Source of the DNA: Acinetobacter populi
Lineage (GTDB): Bacteria; Pseudomonadota; Gammaproteobacteria; Pseudomonadales; Moraxellaceae
DNA: 64,000 nt
Assembly (NCBI RefSeq): GCF_002174125.1
Contig: NZ_NEXX01000002.1
Location: forward strand, 496,001-560,000
Direction of reading: 5' to 3'
Part shown: positions 54,361 through 64,000 of the stretch, in pieces
Position numbering within the stretch: the first letter of the stretch is position 1
Layout: the number at the start of each line of letters is the position of its first letter
The notes under the pieces: model-generated
What the model was told of the DNA's origin: nothing
The model's input: the letters and a program-made list of their open reading frames with translations, nothing else
Database searches by the model: none
Program-made: the position numbers and the translations under genes

Positions 54361-55374
54361 ATGCCTAAAAAGCATCATCCAACAGCGGGGCAAGACTCCG
54401 CTGTTTTTCTTGATCATCTTCCAGAAAAGCCTCGTAGCTCTCTTTTACCACAGCAAAATGATGTTTCGCTTAACCGTTCTTGCGCAACTATTGAAACAGT
54501 GTTTCCTCGTTGCTCATACATTGGAAGATTTGCACCATCACCTACCGGTCCTTTACATTTTGGCTCATTGATTACTGCGTTTGCCAGTTATTGCGAGGCA
54601 AAATCACATGGTGGCAAATGGCTGGTACGGATTGAAGATACCGATATTCCACGTATTTATCCGCACAGTGAAAGCCATATTCTGGCTTGTCTTGAAGCAT
54701 TTCATTTTGAATCTGACGCACCAATTTTATTTCAAAAAGATCGTCTCGAAATCTATGAAGATGTATTGTTACAACTGCAACAAAATGATTTGATTTATGC
54801 CTGCCAATGTACCCGCAAAATTTTGGGCAGTAATGCCATTTATAGCGGCACATGTCGTAACTTAAAACTACCTTTTGCACATCAAGCTATTCGTCTTAAA
54901 GTAGCTGATCAAGACATCTGTTTTGAAGATCCGTTACAAGGACGACATTGTAGTAATTTACAACAGGATTTAGGCGATTTTATTTTAAAACGGCGTGATG
55001 GCATTATCAGTTATCAATTGGCTGTCGTGGTTGATGATTATTTACAGGGCGTTACCCATGTGGTGCGTGGTGCAGATCTGCTGGATAATACCGCACGCCA
55101 AATCTGGCTTGGGCAATGTCTACATTATCCTCCTTTGCACTATATGCACTTGCCACTCGCTATGAATCGCCAAGGGCAAAAACTGTCAAAACAAAACCTT
55201 GCTCATGCCTTAGACATCAAACAAGCCCCTTTTCTACTCGCTCAGGCTGCTCAGGCATTACAGCAACCCGCACTGGATCTTGACCATCCGGAGATCATGT
55301 TAAAACAGGCTGTACAACAATGGAATCGTGATTTAATTCCCAAGCAACAACAGCTGACTGGCAACTATTTATAA
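54361..55374 (+). CDS. gluQRS: Glutamyl-Q tRNA(Asp) synthetase
   Basis: The class I synthetase signatures are FAPSPTGPLHFGSL (HIGH region) and KLSKQNLAHAL (KMSKS-like), plus the zinc-site cysteines CQCTRK and SGTCR. It attaches glutamate to queuosine in tRNA-Asp. The frame from ATG 54361 gives 337 residues with about 50 extra at the front and has no ribosome site. The dksA terminator lies inside this extension. GTG at 54499 gives a normal N-terminus (7 residues before YIGRFAP). The true start is therefore probably internal. It is paired with dksA as in enterics and pseudomonads. Confidence 0.88.
   Translation: MPKKHHPTAGQDSAVFLDHLPEKPRSSLLPQQNDVSLNRSCATIETVFPRCSYIGRFAPSPTGPLHFGSLITAFASYCEAKSHGGKWLVRIEDTDIPRIYPHSESHILACLEAFHFESDAPILFQKDRLEIYEDVLLQLQQNDLIYACQCTRKILGSNAIYSGTCRNLKLPFAHQAIRLKVADQDICFEDPLQGRHCSNLQQDLGDFILKRRDGIISYQLAVVVDDYLQGVTHVVRGADLLDNTARQIWLGQCLHYPPLHYMHLPLAMNRQGQKLSKQNLAHALDIKQAPFLLAQAAQALQQPALDLDHPEIMLKQAVQQWNRDLIPKQQQLTGNYL
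54382..54408 (+). terminator. dksA terminator inside the gluQRS frame
   Basis: ACAGCGGGG and CTCCGCTGT form a 9-bp stem with one G/T wobble and a 5-base loop, followed by five T's. It starts 27 bases after the dksA stop. Confidence 0.78.
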
Positions 55375-55383
55375 CAAGACAAT

Positions 55384-55406
55384 AAAAAGCAGACCGAAGC
55401 CTGCTT
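55384..55406 (-). terminator. Terminator after ftsW
   Basis: On the minus strand AAGCAGGC pairs with GTCTGCTT around a TTCG tetraloop, followed by TTTTATT. It lies about 20 bases past the ftsW stop. Confidence 0.75.
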
Positions 55407-55426
55407 AATGTTGATCATGACTAAAC

Positions 55427-56629
55427 TTAAGTCAGTCGTTCTTCGGTTTTTTCTGAAGTATCTCGATCAATACGGAACATGACGCCAATCATAAAGGCAC
55501 ACATTAACAATGAAGACCCGCCATAACTAATAAAGGGCAAAGTTAAGCCTTTGGTTGGAATCAGTCCCATATTCATACCGGCATTTACACAAATTTGTAG
55601 CAGGAAAATCACAGCAATACCATAAGCCAGATAACCACTGCGTAAATGCTGATTGACCAGCGCACGATGTGCAATACGCATGCAGCAAGCCACCATCAGA
55701 AAAGACAAGCTAAAAATCAGGGTAATACCCACAAAACCTAATTCTTCTGCGGTCACTGCCAACATAAAATCGGTATGGGCTTCGGGCAAATAAGCCAGCT
55801 TTTGTACGCTATGTCCCAAACCGGTTCCAAACCACTCGCCGCGACCAAAAGCCATTAAACTTTGCGACAACTGATAGCCAGCACCGAGTGGATCATCCCA
55901 AGGATTGGAAAATGACAACATACGACGTAAACGATAAGGCTCAATGAGAATAAAGGTCGCAAGAAACGCAATCAAGACGCCAAACACACTCGCCAGCGCT
56001 TTACCGGGAGCACCAGCCAGAAAGAAAATCATCGCCACAGTGACCACGACCACAGCGGATGCACCCAAGTCCGGTTCAAGCATAATCAAGCCTACCGTTG
56101 TCCCCACCGGAATACTCAAACGCATGACGCTTAACAGACTCTCCCGCACTTCTCCGCCACGACGTACCACATAATCTGCGGTAAAAACGGCCATGGCAAA
56201 TTTGGCAATTTCCGACGGTTGAATACTAAAGCCAGCCAGACTTAACCAGCGAGTCGAACCATTCACATCTCGTCCAACCACCAGAACTGCAATCAATAAA
56301 GTGATGGTGCCCAACCACAGCATAATCGGTGCCTTACCAAACCAATAACGCAGCTGCACATTATAGGCCGCAATCACCGCAACAATTGCCAATACCACAT
56401 ACAGCAAATGCCGGGAAATATAATGCATCGAATTTTCATGCAGTCGTTCGGCATACGGCATGGAAGCCGAAGCCACCATGATTGTTCCGATACACAATAA
56501 GGCCAATACACAAAATAATAATGTATTCCTTGCCGAGACTTCCTCAGGCAGTCGTATCATCAGCCAATTAAAAAAATGGTCGATCCGATCCTGTACCTGC
56601 TGAATTTTGGAAATTTTTATCTGTTTCAT
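55427..56629 (-). CDS. ftsW: Peptidoglycan glycosyltransferase FtsW (SEDS)
   Basis: 400 residues with about ten membrane segments. SEDS landmarks are VGRDVNGSTRWLSL, FSIQPSEIAKFAM with the catalytic-loop residues, LEPDLGASAVV, and near the end GLTLPFISYGGSSL. FtsW polymerises septal peptidoglycan with FtsI. An N-terminal cytoplasmic tail of about 35 residues precedes the first helix. It starts 13 bases after murD, as in the dcw cluster, though murG and ftsQ are absent here. Confidence 0.95.
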   Translation of the reverse strand: MKQIKISKIQQVQDRIDHFFNWLMIRLPEEVSARNTLLFCVLALLCIGTIMVASASMPYAERLHENSMHYISRHLLYVVLAIVAVIAAYNVQLRYWFGKAPIMLWLGTITLLIAVLVVGRDVNGSTRWLSLAGFSIQPSEIAKFAMAVFTADYVVRRGGEVRESLLSVMRLSIPVGTTVGLIMLEPDLGASAVVVVTVAMIFFLAGAPGKALASVFGVLIAFLATFILIEPYRLRRMLSFSNPWDDPLGAGYQLSQSLMAFGRGEWFGTGLGHSVQKLAYLPEAHTDFMLAVTAEELGFVGITLIFSLSFLMVACCMRIAHRALVNQHLRSGYLAYGIAVIFLLQICVNAGMNMGLIPTKGLTLPFISYGGSSLLMCAFMIGVMFRIDRDTSEKTEERLT

Positions 56630-56642
56630 AATCGTGATCGTT

Positions 56643-58028
<1,386 letters not shown>

Positions 58029-58147
58029 TTAGCACTTTGTCAGATTGATTACTTTGGGAATTACAGTTTTTCACTGTTTTTCTAGCAGGAAAAATGAAAA
58101 GCCAGATGATCTAAGCATGCTGATCAGATCATAATTTTGAATTTTTT

Positions 58148-58534
58148 TTAACCCAGCATTTTTAGGGCTTGATCTAATTTTTGTGCAGTTAATTGACTAA
58201 ATTCATAAATGGTCTGATAGGCATCGGTTGCATAAAACAAAATCAATAAAATACTGCCATCATTTAATCGATTTACCGTCATGAGTTTATCATTGGTCCA
58301 GATCAGCATAGTTTTTGCTGGAGATTCAGAGATATAAGCTAAGCTATTGCTTGATTCGATAAATAAGCTTGATGCACATGCTGCTGCCTCATCACTAGGG
58401 AGCTGACCATGCGAAGCCAGAATCAAACCATCTGGACTCGATAATGCTGCACCGAAAAAACTTGGATGCTTTTCGCAATTAACCAATGTTTTTTGTATAA
58501 ACAACATGGTTGTTTGTGTGAGCTGACTAAACAT
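58148..58534 (-). CDS. Roadblock/LC7-like protein B
   Basis: 128 residues from the ATG at 58534, which has AGGAG 5 bases upstream (a longer frame starts at 58564). The central segment FFGAALSSPDGLILASHGQ followed by a long helix with DEAAACASSLFIESSNSL and then strands with a basic/hydrophobic alternation match the roadblock/LC7 fold (MglB-like), ending in a C-terminal helix. No GTPase is encoded nearby. It is 159 bases downstream of a second roadblock-like gene and the ABC-phosphatase fusion. Fold assignment is by eye. Confidence 0.6.
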   Translation of the reverse strand: MFSQLTQTTMLFIQKTLVNCEKHPSFFGAALSSPDGLILASHGQLPSDEAAACASSLFIESSNSLAYISESPAKTMLIWTNDKLMTVNRLNDGSILLILFYATDAYQTIYEFSQLTAQKLDQALKMLG

Positions 58535-58693
58535 TGGAACTCCTACTTTCGCAATAAAAGACAATTTAAATGATTATTTTATACTCATAATTTTTTTACA
58601 CTGGACGTCAAAAAATCTAGATAAATACGTTATATTCCTAGACCACTACCTCTTCGGAATATAACGTAAATAACCATTACAATCACAAACCCA

Positions 58694-59107
58694 TTATAAA
58701 TAAAAAGCTTGCTCAATGGCTGGCAATCCAATACGCGCCTTGGTAAGCACCATTCCCAGGTTTGCACCTTTACGACAAACGAAGCAAACCACTTGTTGCT
58801 GTTTTTTAGTTCGGATAAAAACATGGATCAGATTTTCACTATTCACAATAATTTCCTGAAAATAATGATGTTCTTCCTCTTCTGGCAACCCTCTGGCTTT
58901 TTTGAAAATATTTTCAATCGAAACGACATTTGGCCCCTGAAACAAATCAGCTGTTGCCGCAGCCAAAAAATCAAATACGTCGGATGGATGTGAATCCACG
59001 GTTTTGATACTTAAAATCATCCCCGAATTAAGATCAACAAATCCAGCTGCCAAACAGTCTGGAATCCCCGACATTGCACGTTGTAATGCATCATCTAACA
59101 TTGACAT
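58694..59107 (-). CDS. Roadblock/LC7-like protein A
   Basis: 137 residues from the ATG at 59107 (AGGAAAAG upstream); the longer frame starts with TTG at 59122. IPDCLAAGFVDLNSGMILSI and a long helix with FDFLAAATADLFQG match the opening of roadblock/LC7 domains. An acidic segment EEEEHHYF and a C-terminal strand/helix follow. It overlaps the end of the ABC-phosphatase gene by 17 bases, so translation is probably coupled. Confidence 0.6.
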   Translation of the reverse strand: MSMLDDALQRAMSGIPDCLAAGFVDLNSGMILSIKTVDSHPSDVFDFLAAATADLFQGPNVVSIENIFKKARGLPEEEEHHYFQEIIVNSENLIHVFIRTKKQQQVVCFVCRKGANLGMVLTKARIGLPAIEQAFYL

Positions 59108-60611
59108 AAAACTTTTCCTCAACTTTAAAAAATAACTTTCTTAACTCAATACCAAACAGATCTAAAAATTCAGTTTGAACATCCGACTGAATCATTAGTC
59201 CATTCAAAGATCGGACATTCGCGATTGCTTCTGTTGCCGTTCTTTTCCCCTTTCCCAACCACAAATCGTATATGGCTAGCATCGTGCCGGTTCTGCCTAG
59301 ACCAGCTTTACAATGCATTGCGATAACCCGCCCCGCACTAATTTTTTCATCCAACACCCTACACAGCCGATAGGCATCCTGAATTGAAGGTACCTGCATA
59401 TCCACAATCGGAAAATGTGACACCTGAATTGCAAATGGCTGTGCCAGCGCTACATCAAAGGTATCTTCCGTTAATGAAATCAGGTCGGTAATACCTACAT
59501 CCTGAAGGAGTGCCAGATCACGCTGCATATCACCTGAGATACCAGGATAAGGTGTCCCGGCTAATCTGCCACGAATCAGCCAGACAAATCCGCGAGGCCC
59601 CAGCACATGGCTTTTTGCATTAAAATCATGATGAAAAATATTGTTCTGTATAAGCTGTGCACCTGTATCATGCGATGCCATAGCAGATGAAGCAGTAGAC
59701 TGTATAGGCGGTATAGTGTGAATCTCTTGCGCTGATGATTGTAGTGATCCATCTAGAGCCGATGATATAGTTATCGATTGCGTATCGCTTTGCTCTATCA
59801 AATCAAGCTGTTCCGATGAGAGTTCCGGACAGGATCCAGTTCTTAAATAATGTTTGGTGATCTCGGCCTGAGGCGAATTAAAAAATGCCTCTACAGCATT
59901 GCATTCCTGTACAGTACCATTCGCAATCAGCACAACGGTATCCGCCACGGTTTTAGTTTGTGCAATATGATGAGAAATCATCAGAATTGGCGTCTGTTCG
60001 GCAATTTTTTTGATTAATTTGATGAGGTCTAGCGCCTCTTCACTTTCCAGCCCCACTGTAGGTTCGTCCAACATCAATAAGGCAGGTTGAGATAATACTG
60101 CACGTATAATGGATAATATACGCTGCTGATAACGGGATAAATATATAACTGGTTTATCTAAATAATCCATAATCCAGTTTTGGTGATACTGATCACAAAT
60201 CGTTTTAATAACATTTTTCTGATCACACAACATAATGGAAGAGCGATTTTTGAGACTAGATAATATATTTTCCCGCACGGTATTAGACATATGCTCAAGC
60301 TTTTGTGTCACTAAAGCAGGCTTTTCCGGCTGATTTAAAATAGCTTGACCTTTATAATAAATATGTCCTGATATTTTTATATCAGAATTATTCTCATTTA
60401 GACCAGCAAGTGTTCTTAATAATGTCGATTTTCCTGTGCCAGATGGCCCGAGTATTACTGTAATCCCTTGATTAGGCACATGTAAATTTATAGAGCGCAG
60501 TATCTTTTTATGATGAATCTCTACATTTAAGCGATCTATTTCCACAACATCTTTATAGGTAAACAATTTTGTATATTTCTCAATTTTTTCTATAAAAATA
60601 AATATAAACAA
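59091..60611 (-). CDS. Fusion of PstB-like ABC ATPase and dual-specificity phosphatase
   Basis: 506 residues in the longest frame (TTG start; GTG at 60545 giving 484 residues is also possible; no ATG). Residues 23-255 are an ABC ATPase with Walker A GPSGTGKS (55-62), Walker B LLMLDE (178-183) and H-loop SHH (213-215). The signature is LSRYQ (158-162), not LSGGQ. The end HYLRTG resembles PstB. Residues 256-330 form a Ser/Thr/Gln-rich linker. Residues 335-506 form a tyrosine/dual-specificity phosphatase with HCKAGLGRTGT (Cys434, Arg440) and a likely general acid Asp404. No membrane segments and no permease gene. Cytoplasmic regulatory role inferred. Confidence 0.85.
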   Translation of the reverse strand: MFIFIFIEKIEKYTKLFTYKDVVEIDRLNVEIHHKKILRSINLHVPNQGITVILGPSGTGKSTLLRTLAGLNENNSDIKISGHIYYKGQAILNQPEKPALVTQKLEHMSNTVRENILSSLKNRSSIMLCDQKNVIKTICDQYHQNWIMDYLDKPVIYLSRYQQRILSIIRAVLSQPALLMLDEPTVGLESEEALDLIKLIKKIAEQTPILMISHHIAQTKTVADTVVLIANGTVQECNAVEAFFNSPQAEITKHYLRTGSCPELSSEQLDLIEQSDTQSITISSALDGSLQSSAQEIHTIPPIQSTASSAMASHDTGAQLIQNNIFHHDFNAKSHVLGPRGFVWLIRGRLAGTPYPGISGDMQRDLALLQDVGITDLISLTEDTFDVALAQPFAIQVSHFPIVDMQVPSIQDAYRLCRVLDEKISAGRVIAMHCKAGLGRTGTMLAIYDLWLGKGKRTATEAIANVRSLNGLMIQSDVQTEFLDLFGIELRKLFFKVEEKFYVNVR

Positions 60612-60911
60612 AAAATAACATTTAGCAATAGCTTTAAATTAATGATTTAAATCAAACATATGTGACTCACATAGATTTAATAAAATAAAAATGTTAAGTA
60701 AATCACAGTTCATTTAAGACATTAATAATTTATTACAGAAAAAATAGCCTTATTTAAAATTTAAGACAGCGTAAAAATGTTAAGCCAAGAAAAAATATTA
60801 GCAATTTATAAACAATATTCTCATTCTCAATAATCATTTTTTATAATAAGAAAAGTCGTTCGATATAAATCTATAAGAAACAAAAATACGTCATCATCAA
60901 TAAATATGAAC
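60612..60911. other. AT-rich upstream region of the ABC-phosphatase operon
   Basis: About 300 bases, visibly richer in A/T than its surroundings, with no gene. It holds the palindrome at 60659-60673 and an AAATTAATGATTT-centred inverted repeat near 60636-60652. It should contain the operon promoter; I cannot place it securely. Confidence 0.5.
60659..60673. promoter_or_regulatory. Palindromic operator candidate upstream of the ABC-phosphatase gene
   Basis: TATGTGACTCACATA is a perfect 15-bp palindrome centred on one C. It resembles CRP-type half sites (TGTGA/TCACA) but with 1 base between halves instead of 6, so it is not a normal CRP site. Confidence 0.5.
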
Positions 60912-60941
60912 TGTGTTGCAAAGCAATGTGACTTTGCAACA
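60912..60941. terminator. Inverted repeat after acs, possible terminator
   Basis: GTGTTGCAAAG and CTTTGCAACAC are a perfect 11-bp stem with an 8-base loop, 30 bases beyond the acs stop. The minus-strand T-run is poor, so termination may be weak. Confidence 0.5.
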
Positions 60942-60971
60942 CCATATTTTTATTAACCTCAAGCAGATTAA

Positions 60972-62915
60972 TCAGGATTTGCCCTGTACCGTAACAATCA
61001 ATTGCTCAACCACTTGCGGTTCTGCCAGCGTTGACGTATCTCCTAAACTATCTAGTTCATTGGCAACGATTTTACGTAAAATACGTCGCATGATTTTGCC
61101 TGAGCGGGTCTTTGGCAATGCCGGTGCCCAATGCAACGCATCGGGGCTGGCAACCGGTCCAAGTACTTTACGTACCCATTGAATCAGTTCCTGACGTAAT
61201 TCTTCACTTTCTTCAACACCAGCCTGTAAGGTCACAAATGTACAAATGCCCTGTCCTTTAATCTCGTGTGGCATGCCGACCACAGCAGCTTCGGCAACTT
61301 TTTCATGCAGTACCAGCGCACTTTCAATTTCGGCTGTTCCCAACCGATGCCCTGAGACATTTAAGACATCATCAACACGTCCGGTAATCCAGTAATATCC
61401 GTCTTCGTCCCGACGTGCACCATCTCCAGTAAAATAATTACCGGGGAAGGTCGAAAAATAAGCCTCGATAAAACGAGCATGATCCCCCCAAATATCACGC
61501 ATCTGACCCGGCCATGAATCCTGAATGACCAGATTACCTTCGGTTGCACCTTCAAGTACTTGACCTTCACCATCAACCAGTGCTGGCTGAATCCCAAATA
61601 AAGGTTTGGTGGCAGAACCCGGTTTTAGATCGGTTGCACCGGGCAAAGGAGAAATTAAGATGCCGCCAGTTTCAGTTTGCCACCAAGTATCCACAATTGG
61701 ACAACGTCCTTCACCAACAACTTCATAATACCAATTCCATGCTTCAGGATTAATCGGTTCACCAACAGTACCCAGCAAACGTAAACTACTTCGATCACTT
61801 TCCCGAACGTAGGCATCACCTTCACGCATCATGGCACGAATTGCTGTCGGTGCAGTATAAAGAATCGACACTTTATGTTTATCCACGACATGTCCCAAAC
61901 GTGCCCAAGTTGGATATTGCGGAATACCTTCAAACATTAATGTGGTGGTACCATTGGCTAGCGGTCCATAGATCAAATAGGAATGTCCGGTAATCCAGCC
62001 AATGTCGGCTGTACACCAGTACACATCATCTTGTTTGATATCGAATACTTCCTTAAATGTACTGGCAGCATAGACCAGATAACCGCCAGTGGTATGCAAT
62101 ACACCTTTGGGCTTACCTGTGGAGCCTGAAGTATAGAGAATAAATAAGGGATCTTCGGCATTCATCGGCTCTGGCGGACAAATCCCATTGACTTCCATAA
62201 TCACCAGGTGATACCACAGATCACGCCCCAGCTGCATATTAACTGTATTGGCATTGCGATAAACCACAATGACATTTTCCACACTTTCTGTACCGGGCAG
62301 GGATAGAGCCTGATCAACATTTTCTTTTAACGGTAAAAGCTTACCACCGCGCATGCTGGAGTCGGCAGTAATCACCAGTTTTGCTTGTGAATCTTCAATA
62401 CGACTGGCCAGAGAATCTGGTGAAAAACCACCAAAGACAACGCAATGCACAGCACCAATCCGAGTACAGGCCAACATTGCCACTGCTGCCTCAGTCACCA
62501 TTGGCATATATAGAACGACACGATCACCTTTTTGAATCCCATATTTCTTTAATACATTGGCAAAACGACAGACTTCATCATGTAATTCCTTAAACGAAAC
62601 TATCTTGTGTCGTGATGGATGGTCACCTTCCCAGATAATTGCTGGTTTATGCGGATGTTCTTTTAGATGACGGTCCAGACAATTGGCCGAAACATTCAAT
62701 TGGCCATCGGCAAACCATTCAATTTTAAAATTTTCCCGATCAAAACTGGTATTTTTGACTTGGCTAAAAGGTGTGATCCAATCGACTATTCGTGCTTGTT
62801 CAGTCCAAAATGCGTCTGGGTTCTCGATGGATTCACGATAACGCGCTTCATATTCGGGGCGTGTTGTACGTGCAGTTTCGGCAAATTTTTCAGGTACTGG
62901 ATAAATGTCTTTCAT
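60972..62915 (-). CDS. acs: Acetyl-CoA synthetase
   Basis: 647 residues, normal for Acs, which makes acetyl-CoA from acetate, ATP and CoA. Adenylation motifs are [39 protein letters not shown] and the C-terminal [14 protein letters not shown], where the lysine is the known acetylation-controlled residue. It has its own AGGA site 9 bases upstream. It allows growth on low acetate. Confidence 0.97.
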   Translation of the reverse strand: MKDIYPVPEKFAETARTTRPEYEARYRESIENPDAFWTEQARIVDWITPFSQVKNTSFDRENFKIEWFADGQLNVSANCLDRHLKEHPHKPAIIWEGDHPSRHKIVSFKELHDEVCRFANVLKKYGIQKGDRVVLYMPMVTEAAVAMLACTRIGAVHCVVFGGFSPDSLASRIEDSQAKLVITADSSMRGGKLLPLKENVDQALSLPGTESVENVIVVYRNANTVNMQLGRDLWYHLVIMEVNGICPPEPMNAEDPLFILYTSGSTGKPKGVLHTTGGYLVYAASTFKEVFDIKQDDVYWCTADIGWITGHSYLIYGPLANGTTTLMFEGIPQYPTWARLGHVVDKHKVSILYTAPTAIRAMMREGDAYVRESDRSSLRLLGTVGEPINPEAWNWYYEVVGEGRCPIVDTWWQTETGGILISPLPGATDLKPGSATKPLFGIQPALVDGEGQVLEGATEGNLVIQDSWPGQMRDIWGDHARFIEAYFSTFPGNYFTGDGARRDEDGYYWITGRVDDVLNVSGHRLGTAEIESALVLHEKVAEAAVVGMPHEIKGQGICTFVTLQAGVEESEELRQELIQWVRKVLGPVASPDALHWAPALPKTRSGKIMRRILRKIVANELDSLGDTSTLAEPQVVEQLIVTVQGKS

Positions 62916-63306
62916 AATGCTTATTCCTTAGCTTGACTTGGTATTTATCTCATCACGAGAACTCTCTCATTTTTTGCATGTCCATATCTTTCTTCTCTAG
63001 TAATACCGAGCTTTGAAAAGACAGACAATCATGCTTTGGTCTTATTATGATCAAACCATTTCGGCCATTTTTATGCAAGGAACGATAGCAAAATCAAACA
63101 TTTTTTTCAGATCCACCCTTGAGACTGCAAATGCAACAATCTTCATAAAGTTTACATTTTATATCATCAAGTTAATGTATTTTCTGGTTATTATCGCTAC
63201 AATTATTCAGATCATTGCTGATTTGCAATCGTTGTAATGATTGAATTGATCTGCTACACCAATAACAATTTTGTACTGATTAACTATAAATAGACAGGGT
63301 GATTTC
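62916..63306. other. Intergenic region between acs and the DUF805 gene
   Basis: About 390 AT-rich bases that should hold the divergent acs and DUF805-gene promoters. A 74-codon frame at 63013-63237 begins with TTG, has no ribosome site and was not accepted. Confidence 0.5.
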
Positions 63307-63891
63307 ATGCAAACAACCACACAAGTAACACCGCCGTTTCAAGACCTTATCGACAAACCGTTATCTCCCAATGGACGTTTTAACCGTTTGAGTTATCTTG
63401 GCTGGACTTTTCTTTACTCCATCGTAGTTACAGCCGTTATGGTCGCTTTCTCACTGATTACTGGTGGTGGAATGGCCATTTTCCTCAGCGCAACCAGTAA
63501 TGCCAATGCATTGGAAAGTGCAGGTTTTGCTTCCTTCGGTATTTTTTATATCGGTTTAATCATTATCGGGATTCTTTCTCTTTATTTTGCATTTGTATTT
63601 GCGATCCGTCGCTTACATGATGTCAATGTCACAGGTTGGGTCAGTCTTTTACTCTTGATTCCGGTGGTCAATGTCATCTTATATCTGTTCCTGATTTTTG
63701 TACCGGGCACCAAAGGTCCCAACCGCTTTGGTCCGATACGTCCGTCCAAAAGCTGGGAAGTTGCACTAGGCTGGATTTATGTGGCCTTTATTATTCTGGG
63801 TATCCTGTTTTATGGTGCCATCTTTGGTGTGTTGATGAATCAATTTGATCCTGCAACGATTCCTGGCCCAGATTCACTCAATACCGTCTAA
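63307..63891 (+). CDS. DUF805 inner-membrane protein
   Basis: 194 residues with four or five hydrophobic segments. The DUF805 pattern is present: GRFNRLSYLGWTFLYS at the N-terminus, then FAIRRLHDVNVTGWVSLLLLIPVVN and PGTKGPNRFGP. Function of the family is unknown. A weak hairpin follows at 63930-63952. Confidence 0.85.
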   Translation: MQTTTQVTPPFQDLIDKPLSPNGRFNRLSYLGWTFLYSIVVTAVMVAFSLITGGGMAIFLSATSNANALESAGFASFGIFYIGLIIIGILSLYFAFVFAIRRLHDVNVTGWVSLLLLIPVVNVILYLFLIFVPGTKGPNRFGPIRPSKSWEVALGWIYVAFIILGILFYGAIFGVLMNQFDPATIPGPDSLNTV

Positions 63892-63929
63892 TAAAACACG
63901 CTTCGTTCTCATTATAAATATCTCGTCAG

Positions 63930-63952
63930 ACCAGCTTTTGTTTGAAGCTGGT
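63930..63952 (+). terminator. Weak terminator-like hairpin after the DUF805 gene
   Basis: ACCAGCTT and AAGCTGGT form a perfect 8-bp stem with a 7-base loop, followed only by a short TTGT run. Confidence 0.4.
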
Positions 63953-64000
63953 TTGTATGATCGCTTTTGATACAAAATTATGACGAGGCAATGAAAATTT

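Noticed and set aside
59091..60611. Phosphate importer ATPase PstB as a simple call for the ABC gene
   Set aside because: The PstB-like part is only half the protein, the signature is degenerate, a phosphatase domain is fused, and pstSCA genes are absent.
60659..60673. CRP binding site upstream of the ABC-phosphatase operon
   Set aside because: The half sites match, but the spacer is 1 base instead of 6.
63013..63237. 74-codon frame with a hydrophobic C-terminus between acs and the DUF805 gene
   Set aside because: It begins with TTG, has no ribosome site, and sits where promoters for both neighbours are expected.

Overview
The window looks like a chromosomal segment of an Acinetobacter species. 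The evidence is the low GC content, a Fil-type (FilA-FilF) putative pilus cluster, the murA-hisG-hisD-hisC and rpoN-hpf gene orders, a DksA with a lysine-rich N-terminal extension, and a 16S-tRNA-Ile-tRNA-Ala-23S-5S rRNA operon. Most of it is conserved core chromosome. There are three accessory-looking patches: the fil cluster (about 2-11.3 kb), a small island between the purine genes and dnaK (about 33.5-36.1 kb), and an ABC ATPase/phosphatase/roadblock operon (about 58.1-60.9 kb).

Layout. 0-2 kb: end of a patatin-like phospholipase, then an NfeD/SPFH membrane-scaffold pair. 2-11.3 kb (minus): two FilA-like secreted proteins, a C39 peptidase, two outer-membrane beta-barrels, FilE and the lipoprotein FilF. 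11.5-19.7 kb: pabB (plus), then hisC, hisD, hisG, murA, ibaG, hpf and rpoN (minus). 20.1-25.8 kb: a complete rRNA operon on the minus strand with a recognisable P1 promoter and a strong terminator. 25.9-27.8 kb: a TetR regulator divergent from an MpaB-like oxygenase. 27.9-33.5 kb: an MFS transporter, a TRIC-type channel protein, a YchJ-like protein and hpxO (minus), divergent from allantoicase and ureidoglycolate lyase (plus); together the last three are a partial urate/allantoin degradation pathway. 33.5-36.1 kb: a FUSC-like membrane protein, an unrecognised protein, a decayed gene and an Mrr-like endonuclease. 36.2-38.9 kb: dnaK and grpE, each with a sigma32-like promoter.

39-46.7 kb: a DUF4230 protein, a LysR regulator divergent from a periplasmic MBL-fold protein without the usual metal motif, a small membrane protein, RNase PH, a YqiA esterase, and a desaturase/reductase operon divergent from its likely FabR/DesT-type repressor with three operator-like palindromes between them. 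46.7-55.4 kb: dsbA (minus); ubiG-mupP-yciK; a TPP riboswitch and thiC; nudF-cpdA; dksA-gluQRS. 55.4-58 kb: ftsW and murD. 58.1-60.6 kb: a PstB-like ABC ATPase fused to a dual-specificity-type phosphatase, followed by two roadblock/LC7-like proteins. 61-63.9 kb: acs and a DUF805 membrane protein.

The best candidate for an undescribed system is the ABC-phosphatase fusion with the two roadblock-like proteins (58148-60611). It has no membrane permease, no small GTPase gene beside it, a degenerate ABC signature, no ATG start, and an AT-rich upstream region with two palindromes. Second-tier items are a dksA transcription terminator that falls inside the longest gluQRS reading frame, the duplicated filA-like genes separated by a terminator and a long hairpin, and the decayed gene beside the Mrr-like nuclease. 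All functions are inferred from reading translated sequence; no database search was run.
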